Assembly (NCBI GenBank): GCA_030067915.1 | Contig: JASGCC010000433.1 | Location: 51,921 to 115,920 of the forward strand | Source: Hydractinia echinata | Taxonomy: Eukaryota; Cnidaria; Hydrozoa; Anthoathecata; Hydractiniidae | Direction: 5' to 3' | DNA: 64,000 bases | Part shown: positions 10,301 to 17,883 of the stretch, one piece after another | Position numbering within the stretch: position 1 is the stretch's first letter | How the letters are laid out: every line of letters starts with the position of its first letter | Notes under the pieces: model-generated | Told to the model about the DNA's origin: nothing | The model's database searches: none | Seen by the model: the letters and a program-made list of their open reading frames with translations, nothing else | Made by a program: the position numbers and the translations under genes

Positions 10301-10760
10301 AGGGGAACAGCTTCTATGGCAAAATGATTGAAGTCCTGGCGAGACACACAAATACTACGTTACGAGGAATGAAAAAGAGGTTGATGCAGCCCTGCGAAGT
10401 CCATTCCTCGAAGATCTTGAAGAGATCGGAGATGCGTACGAGCTTAGAAAAGACAAGCACAAGTGTAGTATCGACAGACCCTATCAATGCGGTATTGCAG
10501 TGTACCAACTAGCCAAGCTTCGGATGTTGGAATTTTACTACGATTTTATCGACAAGTATGTGGATCGTCGAGACTTCGAATACATGTACATGGACACCGA
10601 CAGGCTGAGGGGTGGTATCGGCATGGCGAAAAACGTAGGTTTCCGGGTGCACAATCAGGGTATGATTACTTATGAACAAAACAAGCTTGGGCTCTCGGCG
10701 TTCTATGACAAACGAGTTGTACAAGACGACGGGGTACATACCTCTGCGCTTGTTTTTTAA
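7362..10760 (+). pseudogene. Protein-primed DNA polymerase B of Polinton A with SAP-like N-terminus (broken)
   Basis: Replicative polymerase of the element, spread over five frames. The start at 7362 gives a SAP-like helix (Val-Lys-Glu-Leu-Arg-Asp-Ile-Ala) that shifts frame at about 7430. The main frame to 8476 has Cys-Phe-Trp-Arg-Cys-Leu-Ala-Ile. 8596-8960 has a Tyr-Asn-Gly-Cys-Lys-Trp-His-Gly-Cys motif and Exo I (Phe-Asp-Phe-Glu-Ala). After a shift near 8955 come Exo II (Ser-Gly-Lys-Tyr-Asp) and motif A (Asp-Ala-Asn-Met-Leu-Tyr-Pro-Ser, 9782-9811). After a shift at the A-run 9875-9884 comes motif B (Lys-Gly-Asn-Ser-Phe-Tyr-Gly, ~10300). After another near 10375 comes motif C (Tyr-Met-Asp-Thr-Asp-Arg, ~10587). 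The motif C Ser is Arg, and the stretch between motif C and the Tyr-Asp-Lys-Arg tail is much shorter than expected. Dead gene. Confidence 0.88.
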
Positions 10761-10788
10761 TTACCTGTAAGCATTTTTGAAGAACTAA

Positions 10789-11352
10789 ATGGAAGTGTTT
10801 CTAGCCATGGCTGTAATTTTACCCTATATCCTAATCGCGCTTTGGTTTCTTCGTTACAAAAGGCTATTAATAAAGATGACAGAGTTTGCACAAATGTTTG
10901 ACTCCGCAGAATCTTTTGAACACGTTGAAAAACCCATAGATAAACGCCAGGCCCTGAAAGAGGTTTTACGTAAGGGTAGGGGACATCTCTTGTCGAAGAA
11001 ATGTACAGAAGGCTTTGTTGACAAGGCTCCCGATGAAGCTATCGAAAAGGTATATGCCGAGTACGTTCAGCGAGACCTCTCCGAAAAAGGAGAAAAGACG
11101 GCCAAAGCGTTAACTACTCACGTGGTCAACCTGTACGCAAACATGATTGGAAATTTCGTGGACATTGATAGCGTTGACGATCTCCGGAAAGACATTGAGG
11201 AGGACCCGATAATTAGGGACGCCATGGCAGACCTCGTGGTTCTCGTCTATTGCACAATTGGCAGCTGTTTAGCGCCCATCTTGGTGGTGGGACACACGGC
11301 CCGGCACATGTCCAAAAAACAGGATGAGGAGACTAACGAGAAAGATCCTTAA
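10789..11352 (+). CDS. Single-pass membrane protein, Polinton family TM1
   Basis: 187 aa. Residues 5-22 form one strongly hydrophobic N-terminal segment followed by basic residues, so it is probably a signal anchor. The rest is a soluble alpha-helical domain. It is homologous to 21859-22476 of Polinton B: both have a Leu-Arg-(Lys/Asn)-Asp-(Ile/Leu)-Glu block, a late hydrophobic Gly-Ser-(Cys/Phe)-Leu-(Ala/Ser)-Pro-Ile stretch and the same position before a second membrane gene. Function unknown; conservation across two divergent elements points to a virion or membrane role. The start sits in CTAAATGG. The stop lies inside the palindrome GATCCTTAAGGATC. Confidence 0.75.
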   Translation: MEVFLAMAVILPYILIALWFLRYKRLLIKMTEFAQMFDSAESFEHVEKPIDKRQALKEVLRKGRGHLLSKKCTEGFVDKAPDEAIEKVYAEYVQRDLSEKGEKTAKALTTHVVNLYANMIGNFVDIDSVDDLRKDIEEDPIIRDAMADLVVLVYCTIGSCLAPILVVGHTARHMSKKQDEETNEKDP

Positions 11353-11404
11353 GGATCAGGGCCTGCAGTAAAAATTTCTTATAAGCCATAAGACTTATAA
11401 GAAA
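11344..11404. terminator. Two inverted repeats at the end of the TM1 gene
   Basis: GATCCTTAAGGATC (11344-11357) is a perfect palindrome covering the TM1 stop. TTTCTTATAAG (11375-11385) pairs with CTTATAAGAAA (11394-11404), running up to the next ATG. It could be an RNA 3' end hairpin or a promoter element of the next gene. Confidence 0.45.
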
Positions 11405-11733
11405 TGAGTGAGGAACCTAGACAAGTCATAGTCAAGAAGAACGAAAGTCGTGTTGCTGCTGGCAAGAGAGCGGAATGGAATCGCAAGAACAAGGAAAACT
11501 TAGAGAAGAACGTAGGCAAAAGTTCTTCATCAGGTGATCAGGAACCTACATCAAGTCCTCACAAGTCAATGGATAATGTCTACATCTACAGTGTAGGGAC
11601 GCTAGCTGTGTTGGAAATAGGGGTTGGGGTCTGGTATAAATTTAAAGGCAGTGGTGGAGAACCTCACAAGCCCACCCCTGATCCTCAACAGGGCAAAGCT
11701 CAGCCTCAAATTGATATTTTCAAAATGCATTAA
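11404..11733 (+). CDS. Small single-pass membrane protein, Polinton family TM2
   Basis: 109 aa. A basic N-terminal region with Ala-Gly-Lys-Arg-(x)-Glu-Trp-Asn-Arg-Lys, a Ser/Pro-rich linker, one membrane segment at about residues 59-78, then a short polar tail. It is homologous to 22430-22813 of Polinton B, which shares the Met-Ser-Glu-Glu start, the Ala-Gly-Lys-Arg motif and the single C-terminal membrane helix. Probably a structural or membrane protein of the particle; no known family recognised. It follows TM1 and precedes the 85-aa gene by 4 bp. Confidence 0.75.
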   Translation: MSEEPRQVIVKKNESRVAAGKRAEWNRKNKENLEKNVGKSSSSGDQEPTSSPHKSMDNVYIYSVGTLAVLEIGVGVWYKFKGSGGEPHKPTPDPQQGKAQPQIDIFKMH

Positions 11734-11737
11734 ATAA

Positions 11738-11995
11738 ATGAGGAGTAAAGCAACAACCAACATAACTCCCAAAGAGAAGGAAATTTTGGATATGCTCTAT
11801 GAGACCGTTGTGGATCTATCTTTTACCTACGCCCTTGGAGGTAAGAAATTTCTGGGCATTTCACGACCCTCTGCAAAAATGGATGCAAGTGACGCGTTAA
11901 AGATGACGGCGTATTTTGCCGCGGGGAGAGCTAGCCGCGAAATGGCTGTATCAAAGGGGTGGATCCCCGCAAGCATCGTACCGAAGCCTAAATAA
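11738..11995 (+). CDS. Small conserved Polinton protein with two hydrophobic stretches
   Basis: 85 aa. It is homologous to 22858-23085 of Polinton B: Leu-Gly-(Gly/Lys)-Lys-(Lys/Val)-(Phe/Leu), Pro-Ser-(Ala/Ile), and an Ala-(x)-(Arg/Glu)-(Ala/Met)-Ser-Arg-Glu motif near the C-terminus, ending in a conserved Ile-Pro. Mildly hydrophobic segments at about residues 27-38 and 58-68. Function unknown. The start ATG is in TTAAATAAATG, directly after the TM2 stop, and the next gene starts in the same kind of sequence overlapping this gene's stop. Confidence 0.7.
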   Translation: MRSKATTNITPKEKEILDMLYETVVDLSFTYALGGKKFLGISRPSAKMDASDALKMTAYFAAGRASREMAVSKGWIPASIVPKPK

Positions 11996-12391
11996 ATGAT
12001 AGATGTAGCCAGAATTGATAAAGAAATTAAAAAGGTCCAACAGGACGAAAATTACCTACGTTTATACACCCTGTTTTCCCACGACATTGTACCTCGGCAC
12101 ATTGAACTTTTGAAAACACCAATCAAGATACCCTTATTTTACCGCGGGCCCTGCCTGGTCTCCCAGGAAAAGGCGCGCCTCGTCGATAGATATAGCAAGG
12201 TACTGCGGTACCTAGAGGGTAAGATAGTGTTTGATCCTCTACCCCTCGTATACAAGACCACGCACTGCCCTGTCTGTACGGGGCATCTTGTCAACAACCA
12301 CGGCGGCGCATGGATCTGTGTCGAATGCCTTTCCGCTATCCCGAAAATATATAAAAAAAAAGGTTTTAATAAAAATGCTAGATGTTATTAA
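11996..12391 (+). CDS. Zinc-ribbon protein of Polinton A
   Basis: 131 aa. The N-terminal 85 residues are helical with no recognised family. The C-terminal part has a Cx2C-x13-Cx2C zinc ribbon (Cys 91, 94, 108, 111) followed by a basic Lys-Lys-Lys tail. Small zinc ribbons of this kind occur in viral transcription factors, but nothing else here proves that role. No homologue was found in Polinton B. It starts directly at the stop of the previous gene (CTAAATAAATG) and overlaps the ATPase start by 17 bp, which argues for one transcription unit. Confidence 0.65.
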   Translation: MIDVARIDKEIKKVQQDENYLRLYTLFSHDIVPRHIELLKTPIKIPLFYRGPCLVSQEKARLVDRYSKVLRYLEGKIVFDPLPLVYKTTHCPVCTGHLVNNHGGAWICVECLSAIPKIYKKKGFNKNARCY

Positions 12392-12971
12392 AGAGCCGCA
12401 TACGGCAATCTTCACAGGGCCTACAGGCTGTGGCAAGACGCAACGTGTCCTGGACCTGCTTGAAAATGAGTATAAAAAACACTATTACAACATAGTGATA
12501 CTTTGCTCTACTATACAATGGAATACTACCTACCTTGAGAGGACCTCGCTCTGGAAGGACGATTACGTGTTCCTGATCAATCCCAAGGATCAACTTTTCG
12601 AGTATATTCAGAATTTGTCATCGTTGCTGGCGGGCGAAGAGACGTTGTTTGTCGTTGACAACTGTATAGCTGACGAGAGCCTCGACAAGCGGAGACAATC
12701 CCGGCTTGAGCTTGCTATTTCAGGTAGGCATCGCAAGCATAGCCTTTGGCTATTAACCCAATCGTATACAGCTTTACCCAAAAATCTGAGAAGACAGAAG
12801 AAACAGCTTTTCGTGTGGTACCCCCATGAAAGGTCTGATATGAAGATGATCGATGAGGAAACTAATATGATTTCAGACTGGGATGATATAAAGGCTGAGT
12901 TGAAAAAATCCAAGCACGCATGCCTGTACGTAAGGTTGGAACACCCTAGGATTTGGAAAATTCTCGAGTGA
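12375..12971 (+). CDS. Genome-packaging ATPase (A32/FtsK-HerA type)
   Basis: 198 aa from the ATG at 12375. A longer upstream frame is open but lies inside the zinc-ribbon gene, and the Polinton B homologue also starts just before the Walker box. Walker A is Gly-Pro-Thr-Gly-Cys-Gly-Lys-Thr (residues about 15-22). Walker B is Leu-Phe-Val-Val-Asp-Asn. A sensor-like Thr-Gln-Ser-Tyr and an Arg-Arg-Gln follow. In Polintons, virophages and NCLDVs this ATPase pumps DNA into the capsid. Intact here, unlike its frameshifted homologue at 21148-21752. The start context is AATAAAAATG. Confidence 0.9.
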   Translation: MLDVIKEPHTAIFTGPTGCGKTQRVLDLLENEYKKHYYNIVILCSTIQWNTTYLERTSLWKDDYVFLINPKDQLFEYIQNLSSLLAGEETLFVVDNCIADESLDKRRQSRLELAISGRHRKHSLWLLTQSYTALPKNLRRQKKQLFVWYPHERSDMKMIDEETNMISDWDDIKAELKKSKHACLYVRLEHPRIWKILE

Positions 12972-13002
12972 AAACCTCCGGCTGAACTTTGGTATATTAA
13001 AA

Positions 13003-13784
13003 ATGTCGTCGCAACTTTCGCTTTTCAACGCAATACCGGTCGGAGCCATCGAGACTCTGTTCGATGAAAACCAGCCTCTTTTTAAACGTGCTGACTTAGG
13101 AAGGTTTCTAGGAATTGAAAAATTGCAGAATCCTATCGGGATATTACTACCCTTCCACGTCATGAGATAGTATTGGTTTCAAACCAACCACTAAAAGGAG
13201 CCCAAAATAGGTATGATGCTTTCGTTACATTAGACGATGCCTTGGAAATTGTGCGTCGTTCTAGAAAACCCAAGGCGGCACAGCTTACCAGATGGCTTAC
13301 GAAAAAAGGTGTCGACAAATTGCAGGATGAACTTAAGGAGCATCGTCAAGCCCTCGAGGATAGGAATATGGCCCTAGCGCTCCTCGAGGATGATCTAGAT
13401 GACAGAGACAAGCAACTCGTAGTGCTGGGGGACGAGCTTGAGGAGCTCCGGGACCAAGTAGAAACATTACAACAACGCGCCGTGCCTTACCTCGAAGACC
13501 CTCAAAAAGATAACGGCATGGCTGTGATCGAAAAGAACAACAACGACCCCTTTCCATATGTGGCGATCTGCGGCCAACAGGGGTATGTGGCACAAAAGAT
13601 TCGAAACAAACTTTTCGACTACCCTAAAAGTGAGATTGTGGTGCTAGCAGAGACCCTGAATGCCATCGTGCACTACAACTGGCTTCGAGAGCGTGGCTGT
13701 ATCAAGGTGAACCCCGAGCGTGTTAGACATTTTAAACTTGGTGAAAACTACACACATCAAAGTCTCTTTGAGCTCGGGGAATGA
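13003..13784 (+). pseudogene. KilA-N/BRO-N or MSV199-like DNA-binding protein, frameshifted
   Basis: The first frame (13003-13170) has an N-terminal domain with Phe-Lys-Arg-Ala-Asp-Leu-Gly-Arg-Phe-Leu-Gly-Ile, typical of BRO-N/MSV199 domains found in large DNA viruses. It stops at 13168-13170. The remainder is in a shifted frame (13173-13784), with Thr-Leu-Asp-Asp-Ala-Leu-Glu-Ile and Leu-Thr-Arg-Trp-Leu, a coiled coil at about 13310-13480, and a C-terminal globular domain. Such proteins bind DNA and may regulate transcription. No counterpart seen in Polinton B. The lesion lies between about 13130 and 13175. Confidence 0.65.
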
Positions 13785-13820
13785 GTCTTTATGAGCCTCT
13801 GTCAAATGTTAGACAGTATA

Positions 13821-13880
13821 CCCTTGATCAGATAGCATCAAGGGCCTCAATAGGGGAGGGACGCTTAAACCCCTCCCCTA
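13821..13880. terminator. Two hairpins between the BRO-like gene and the next gene
   Basis: CCCTTGAT (13821-13828) pairs with ATCAAGGG (13837-13844). TAGGGGAGGG (13851-13860) pairs with CCCTCCCCTA (13871-13880). Both lie in the 114-bp gap after the stop at 13784. Confidence 0.5.
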
Positions 13881-13898
13881 TGGAATGTCAAAATTAGC

Positions 13899-14582
13899 AT
13901 GCTATCGGGGCGCCCTACCCCAATAGATGTAGGCATTTTAGACCCGTTTGGTTGTATGCTAAAAACCATTGTAATAACAAAATATGGAAACATATGTAAA
14001 AAAAATCAATTTGCAAATGATTACAATAAGATCGATGTGGCCGTACTACAATGTTGCATCAGGGCAAAGTCAGAGGCTAGTTATTGCACAACATGTTTAG
14101 AAAATTTTAGGTTTCGAGATGGACTATACTACGAGGGGTTTGAATACCCTAATGACGAAGAGCTTTTAGACAGGGTAGCATCAGGGAAAAAAGCATGGAC
14201 AACATTCGCGAGAAGCGAGATCGACAAAAAGCTAGAGAAGGATATAAAACGCCTAGGGCTGCCTATCGTTCAAAAGGCTATGAACAGACATGGTGCACTC
14301 TGTTATCAGGTCATCAAAGATAGCGAGTTGAAGCTGTCGGATTTGGCTAATATAGCAACAATAGGCGACATACTCAATTTTCCTATAGAAGATAGACGCT
14401 TAGTTGATATTGATCTGGAAAATGAACCCAATGTTATCAAAGCTATCGTCTATGGGTACCCGTTCTATACACTACATCCTTTGGATTATCTGCGAGATCC
14501 GAATGATGAAAATTGGGATGAGAATCTAGATGAACGCCTGAAGAAATATTACCAAGCCTTAACATCCTCTGGAGGTATCTGA
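13899..14582 (+). CDS. Unknown Polinton A protein
   Basis: 227 aa, not recognised. The N-terminal third has several Cys residues (Cys-Cys-Ile-Arg, Cys-Thr-Thr-Cys) that could bind metal. The middle is charged and helical. The C-terminal third is acidic and ends Asp-Glu-Arg-Leu-Lys-Lys-Tyr-Tyr. No signal peptide or membrane segment. No homologue in Polinton B. Its 3' end overlaps the 3' end of the convergent integrase gene by 34 bp. The ATG at 13899 follows two hairpins and is the first in frame. It has no motif that would make it the missing cysteine protease. Confidence 0.6.
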   Translation: MLSGRPTPIDVGILDPFGCMLKTIVITKYGNICKKNQFANDYNKIDVAVLQCCIRAKSEASYCTTCLENFRFRDGLYYEGFEYPNDEELLDRVASGKKAWTTFARSEIDKKLEKDIKRLGLPIVQKAMNRHGALCYQVIKDSELKLSDLANIATIGDILNFPIEDRRLVDIDLENEPNVIKAIVYGYPFYTLHPLDYLRDPNDENWDENLDERLKKYYQALTSSGGI

Positions 14583-15571
14583 ACATCCTCTGGGACCAGT
14601 ATCAACTCTTCCGACACGAAGCTTCTTTCAGGACCGTCTTTCAAGTAATACAAAACACGACTACCCGCCACTACCCTATCCAACCTGTAAGTATGTTTGT
14701 TCCAAACGGCGTCAGTTGCGCGTCTTTTCGAATCACCATGCTCCTCCCCTGGCTGCAGCAGAAAGAGATATAAGCCATCCTCAGGCAAGGGGTTTTCCTC
14801 GGGGTGTTGTTGCCTCCTCGCAAGTCGTACCTCCTCAAGCTTGATCGCCCTGTTAGGCTTCATATTAATCATGGCAGTCTTGGTATTGTTGAGATTCTTC
14901 ACTATTGCATACAAGTATTTCACCCAAATGGTACTAGTCTCCTTAGAAACCAACTCCTGCGCATCTTGGGGCTTAAATAGTCTTTCCGCGAGTACCTTGT
15001 TATAAGACTCCACAAAGGGCGTGAAAGTATGGTGATATTTGGTGGTGGCCCGTTTAATCTCCACCCCCTTGTCCTCTAACAATTTTGTTACATTTGATTT
15101 GAATTCACTACCAATATCACACTGAAAAATGTTATGATAGCGAAGAGGTCCTGCTTTATAAATGTCCTTAATCATGTCCGCGAACTCGCTGGCTGTTTTG
15201 GTACGTAGAGGCCTCGCTACCTTGTACCTCGAAGCCACGTCAATACCCGTAAGGATGTACTTGTACGTATTTCCATACAGCTTGTCATGGGGCATGTACA
15301 AGATGTCAAATTGATACATCTCGTTGGGTGCTGTAATGGTGAAATGTGGATAATCGATACGTCTTGGACCTTTGATATGCCGGAGCCAGAGCAGCTGACG
15401 AGACAACCAGTGAGTGACCTTCTTTTTTGATAGGCCAGCTTCTGAGGCGAGTAATTTGATGGCTTTTCGTCCAGTCCAGAGATGTTCCGGGGTATAGTAA
15501 ATTTTACTTAATTTTTCCGCCTCCTCCTCGGTAATGATATGTGATGCTTTTGACATGTCTTTATTATACAT
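14549..15571 (-). CDS. Retroviral-type integrase of Polinton A
   Basis: 340 aa; a second Met at 15556 fits the start of the Polinton B homologue better. An N-terminal helical HTH-like region (Trp-Thr-Gly-Arg-Lys-Ala) is followed by an rve core with Phe-Asp-Ile-Leu-Tyr-Met-Pro (first Asp), Cys-Asp-Ile-Gly-Ser-Glu-Phe (second Asp) and Val-Glu-Ser-Tyr-Asn-Lys (Glu). The C-terminal SH3/chromo-like tail has Arg-Arg-Ala-Thr-Asp and Tyr-Tyr-Leu-Lys-Asp-Gly-Pro. The usual Asn after the second Asp is Ile here, a change near the active site that may reduce activity. It would insert the element into DNA. Homologous along its length to 26283-27266. Confidence 0.93.
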   Translation of the reverse strand: MYNKDMSKASHIITEEEAEKLSKIYYTPEHLWTGRKAIKLLASEAGLSKKKVTHWLSRQLLWLRHIKGPRRIDYPHFTITAPNEMYQFDILYMPHDKLYGNTYKYILTGIDVASRYKVARPLRTKTASEFADMIKDIYKAGPLRYHNIFQCDIGSEFKSNVTKLLEDKGVEIKRATTKYHHTFTPFVESYNKVLAERLFKPQDAQELVSKETSTIWVKYLYAIVKNLNNTKTAMINMKPNRAIKLEEVRLARRQQHPEENPLPEDGLYLFLLQPGEEHGDSKRRATDAVWNKHTYRLDRVVAGSRVLYYLKDGPERSFVSEELILVPEDVQIPPEDVKAW

Positions 15572-15611
15572 GTCAAAAACGTTCTACAAATACTTGTTGG
15601 TTTACAAACCA
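15551..15611. terminator. Inverted repeats between integrase and the small coiled-coil gene
   Basis: TGACATGT (15551-15558) pairs with ACATGTCA (15568-15575) over the integrase start. TGGTTT/AAACCA (15598-15611) lies 10 bp downstream of the minus-strand stop at 15621. Confidence 0.35.
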
Positions 15612-15620
15612 CAGAAGGGT

Positions 15621-15983
15621 CTAGGAGCCAACAATGAAGGTGAGTTCACCATCTTGTTGTTGTTTGGACGGTGTGTAATAATCTGACAATTTTGGAACCT
15701 TATCGTTCGATGCAATGTAGTACTTGTACATGTCATCTTCCAGCTCCCTCAGACTCCTTCCAGCTTGTATTTGCAATTCTCGTTGCTTGTTGAACCAGTC
15801 TATTTTATCCTGCCTCCCTTGCACCCACTGTGCCTGGGCGTTCTGTAGTTTCTCCATCGCCTCGTCATGTCTTTTGCGTTCTGCCTCACCATGCCCTGCA
15901 AGTTTACTAAATAGAAAGTTTGTACCGCCGAATGCCAACGCGTTAATCGCGGCACCTGCAACAAGAACACCGATAGTTGCCAT
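15621..15983 (-). CDS. Small hydrophobic N-terminus plus coiled-coil protein, C-terminally short
   Basis: 120 aa. A hydrophobic Ala/Gly-rich segment at residues 3-26, then a charged coiled coil (Glu-Arg-Lys-Arg-His-Asp-Glu-Ala-Met-Glu-Lys-Leu-Gln). It is homologous to 23088-23516 of Polinton B: same N-terminus, same Lys-Arg-His-Asp motif, same Tyr-Tyr/Phe-Tyr-Thr-Pro-Ser near the end. The B protein continues another 22 residues with a C-terminal membrane helix that is missing here, so this copy is probably truncated. Likely a small virion or membrane protein. The start is in ACAATAAATGG, directly abutting the stop of the upstream Cys-repeat gene. Confidence 0.7.
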   Translation of the reverse strand: MATIGVLVAGAAINALAFGGTNFLFSKLAGHGEAERKRHDEAMEKLQNAQAQWVQGRQDKIDWFNKQRELQIQAGRSLRELEDDMYKYYIASNDKVPKLSDYYTPSKQQQDGELTFIVGS

Positions 15984-16443
15984 TTATTGTTTGCTCTTCT
16001 TGCAGTCGTTGCAGCTAGATCTTCTTTTTTCATGGGGGCATATATGACTTCCTTTACAATCTCTGCACTGGGCCCTCTGTCTTTCATGGTGGCAGATTTG
16101 ACCCCCCTTACAGTCTTTACAATAGGCCCTCTGTCTCTCATGTTGGTAGATTTGACTGCCCTTACAGTCCTTGCAATAGGCCCTCTGCCTTTCATGAGGG
16201 CATATTTGACTGCCCTTACAGTCCTTGCATTGATCCCTCCGCCTTTCATGACGGCAAATCTGACTTCCCTTGCAGTCTTTACATTCGTATCTCTGCCTAC
16301 CATGGAGGCACTTGTTTTTGACACGCCGCTGTTTCTTTTTATCCAGGCAAACTATGCAACTTTTTGTTTGACCATTCCCCCTGATCCTAAATTTGTCTAG
16401 GTTTAACACTTTTTTTACAATTTGAGCAGCTCTTGCTTTTCAT
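15984..16443 (-). pseudogene. Cys/His-repeat zinc protein 1, N-terminal frameshift
   Basis: About 150 aa. By comparison with its paralogue at 16499-16966, the start is the ATG at 16443, and a one-base change in a T-run (about 16409-16417) puts the first ~10 residues out of frame. After an N-terminal four-Cys cluster come five 18-residue units, Cys-x2-Cys-Lys-Gly-Ser-x-Ile-Cys-x2-His-Glu followed by basic residues. One unit has Tyr in place of Cys. Each unit could bind one zinc. Similar repeats occur in proteins of large DNA viruses and algae; function unknown. Confidence 0.7.
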
Positions 16444-16447
16444 ATTG

Positions 16448-16478
16448 ATTTGTATTTGTCCCTGGGACAAACACAAAT
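16448..16478. terminator. Hairpin downstream of Cys-repeat gene 2
   Basis: ATTTGTATTTGTCCC (16448-16462) faces TGGGACAAACACAAAT (16463-16478) with one mismatch. It lies 20 bp after the minus-strand stop at 16499 and just before the ATG of repeat gene 1 at 16443. A copy is at 16971-17001. Confidence 0.5.
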
Positions 16479-16498
16479 TGTGGTCACTAATACTCAAT

Positions 16499-16966
16499 TT
16501 ATTCTGAGTGTTTGCTCTTCTTGCATTCTTTGCAGCTATATCTTCTTTTTTCATGCTGGCAGATTTGACTGCCCTTACAGTCCTTGCAGCGAGACCTCAC
16601 CCTTTCATGGGGGCATATTTGACTGCCCTTGCATTCTTTACACTGGGCTCTCCTTTTTTCATGACGGCAAATCTGACTTCCCTTGCAGTCTTTGCAGCAA
16701 GCCCTCTGTCTCTCATGTTGGCAAATCCGACTCTCCTTACACTCTTTACAATAGGCCCTCACCCTTTCATGGAGGCAGATTTGACTGCCCTTGCATTCTT
16801 TACACTGATCCCTCCGCCTACCATGGGGGCACTTGTTTTTGGTACGCCGCTGTTTCTTTTTATCCAGGCAAACTATGCAACTTTTTGTCGGTTTTCCATT
16901 TTTCATCATCCTAAATGCATCTAGGTTTAACACATTTTTACAATTTGAGCAGCTCTTGTTTTCCAT
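16499..16966 (-). CDS. Cys/His-repeat zinc protein 2
   Basis: 155 aa, intact. N-terminal Cys-Ser-Asn-Cys and Cys-Ile-Val-Cys pairs with a basic Lys-Lys-Lys-Gln-Arg-Arg patch, then Cys-Pro-His-Gly, then five repeats of 18 residues (54 bp each) built as Cys-Lys-(Glu/Asp)-Cys-Lys-Gly-Ser-Gln-Ile-Cys-x2-His-Glu-x-x-Arg. Basic residues between units suggest nucleic-acid binding. It arose by tandem duplication with 15984-16443: the genes and their flanking hairpins are repeated about 520 bp apart. No counterpart in Polinton B. Confidence 0.78.
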   Translation of the reverse strand: MENKSCSNCKNVLNLDAFRMMKNGKPTKSCIVCLDKKKQRRTKNKCPHGRRRDQCKECKGSQICLHERVRAYCKECKESRICQHERQRACCKDCKGSQICRHEKRRAQCKECKGSQICPHERVRSRCKDCKGSQICQHEKRRYSCKECKKSKHSE

Positions 16967-16970
16967 ATTG

Positions 16971-17001
16971 ATTTGTATTTGCCCCTAGGACAAACACAAA
17001 T
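16971..17001. terminator. Hairpin downstream of the major capsid gene
   Basis: ATTTGTATTTG (16971-16981) faces CAAACACAAAT (16991-17001) with one mismatch. It begins 9 bp after the minus-strand capsid stop at 17010 and is a copy of 16448-16478. Confidence 0.5.
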
Positions 17002-17009
17002 TGTGGTCA

Positions 17010-17581
17010 CTAATATTCTACAGAATGAAACCTACCATCCAGGATGTTCAGTTGGGCATCTTGCAGCAGGTATACGTAACAGCGTACGTCCCCGGTTCCG
17101 TCGGCTTTCTTTGTCATGTGGAGCGTGATGCCGTCACTCAGGCGTTGTAGGGGTCTTCCCGAACCATGGAGAGTATGGTCGGGAGAGGTTTGGAAATCGA
17201 TAAACAGGGCGTATCGTTCTGTCAAGAATTGTCCAATCGTCACCTTGGAATCGTGACCTCCAAAAAGGCCCACAATCTGCTCGAGGTGATCTTTTGGAAG
17301 CATGGCATGTGAGTACAACTTGTTGGGCTCTCCCTCGACAGTGATTGAAATTTTCTCAATCTTGGGGTTGTAAAAGACCTCGTTTTTACCAGAGTAGGCC
17401 TTCACATCTGAAGGGTCTACGAACAGTATCAAGACACCTTTCAGACTCTTGGCAGGAGTGTCAATCTGTAAATTGTAACTAGTATCCGCTTTTTTGAGGG
17501 TCACCACCTTACTTCGAAGTATCCGTTCATAGGGTAACGCGAGACGACTATACCGCGACATCATGGCGCTCGTCAGACCCT
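17010..17581 (-). pseudogene. Major capsid protein of Polinton A, C-terminal part
   Basis: Encodes the second jelly-roll half of the Polinton major capsid protein, matching the C-terminal half of the intact homologue at 19827-21146 (shared Lys-Ser-Leu-Lys-Gly-(Val/Ile)-Leu, Phe-Tyr-Asn-Pro-Lys-Ile, Tyr-Ala-Leu-(Phe/Trp)-(Ile/Leu)-Asp-Phe, Leu-His-Gly-(Ser/Thr)-Gly-Arg). It is cut at 17581 by Polinton B. The N-terminal part is at 32631-33341. The coding bases of both parts, counting the target duplication once, sum to 1278, a multiple of three, so the gene was open when B inserted. The Met at 17564 is not the true start. Confidence 0.92.
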
Positions 17582-17883
17582 AGAGATAGGAAAAGGCGGA
17601 TGTTAGGACAGATCCGTTAGCACTTTACCATTCCACGTCAAATTATGGATCATCCCCGTTAAATCAACGATATAAGAGTCCATAAATCCGTTAGCACTTT
17701 ACCACTTTACGTCAAATTATGGATCATGATCCATTAAATCAACGATATCCGTCCAAAACCCCCACCCCCACCCCCACCCCCAATCCCCGCCGTGTCCCCC
17801 CCACCCCCCTGGGCCCCCCACCCACCCTCCCCTGCCGTGTCCCCCCATTACAGTGATAGGATTCAACTGTGTCTATAATGGCC
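17582..17883 (+). repeat. Left terminal inverted repeat of Polinton B
   Basis: Reverse complement of 32338-32630. It contains two ~70-bp tandem units (about 17610-17680 and 17687-17755) with CACTTTACCA and TTATGGATCAT, then a C-rich tract (17757-17848; G-rich on the other strand). Its inner end copies the last codons of the polymerase gene. Confidence 0.95.

Noticed and set aside
12231..12374. 48-codon N-terminal extension of the packaging ATPase
   Set aside because: It lies inside the zinc-ribbon gene in another frame and has no match in the Polinton B ATPase, which starts just before the Walker box.
13333..13593. Minus-strand frame opposite the BRO-like gene
   Set aside because: Shadow frame over a coiled-coil coding region, with Arg/Pro/Gly-rich random composition.
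13899..14582. This unknown protein as the missing Polinton maturation protease
   Set aside because: No His-Trp, Gln or catalytic Cys pattern of that family could be found.
15987..16924. Long plus-strand frames of 137-154 codons opposite the Cys-repeat genes
   Set aside because: They are antisense shadows of 54-bp repeats. Their Leu/Phe/Ser-rich products mirror the Cys/His codons.
16499..16966. CRISPR-like array because of regular 54-bp repeats
   Set aside because: The repeats are coding, contiguous without spacers, and encode a regular zinc-type unit in an animal genome.
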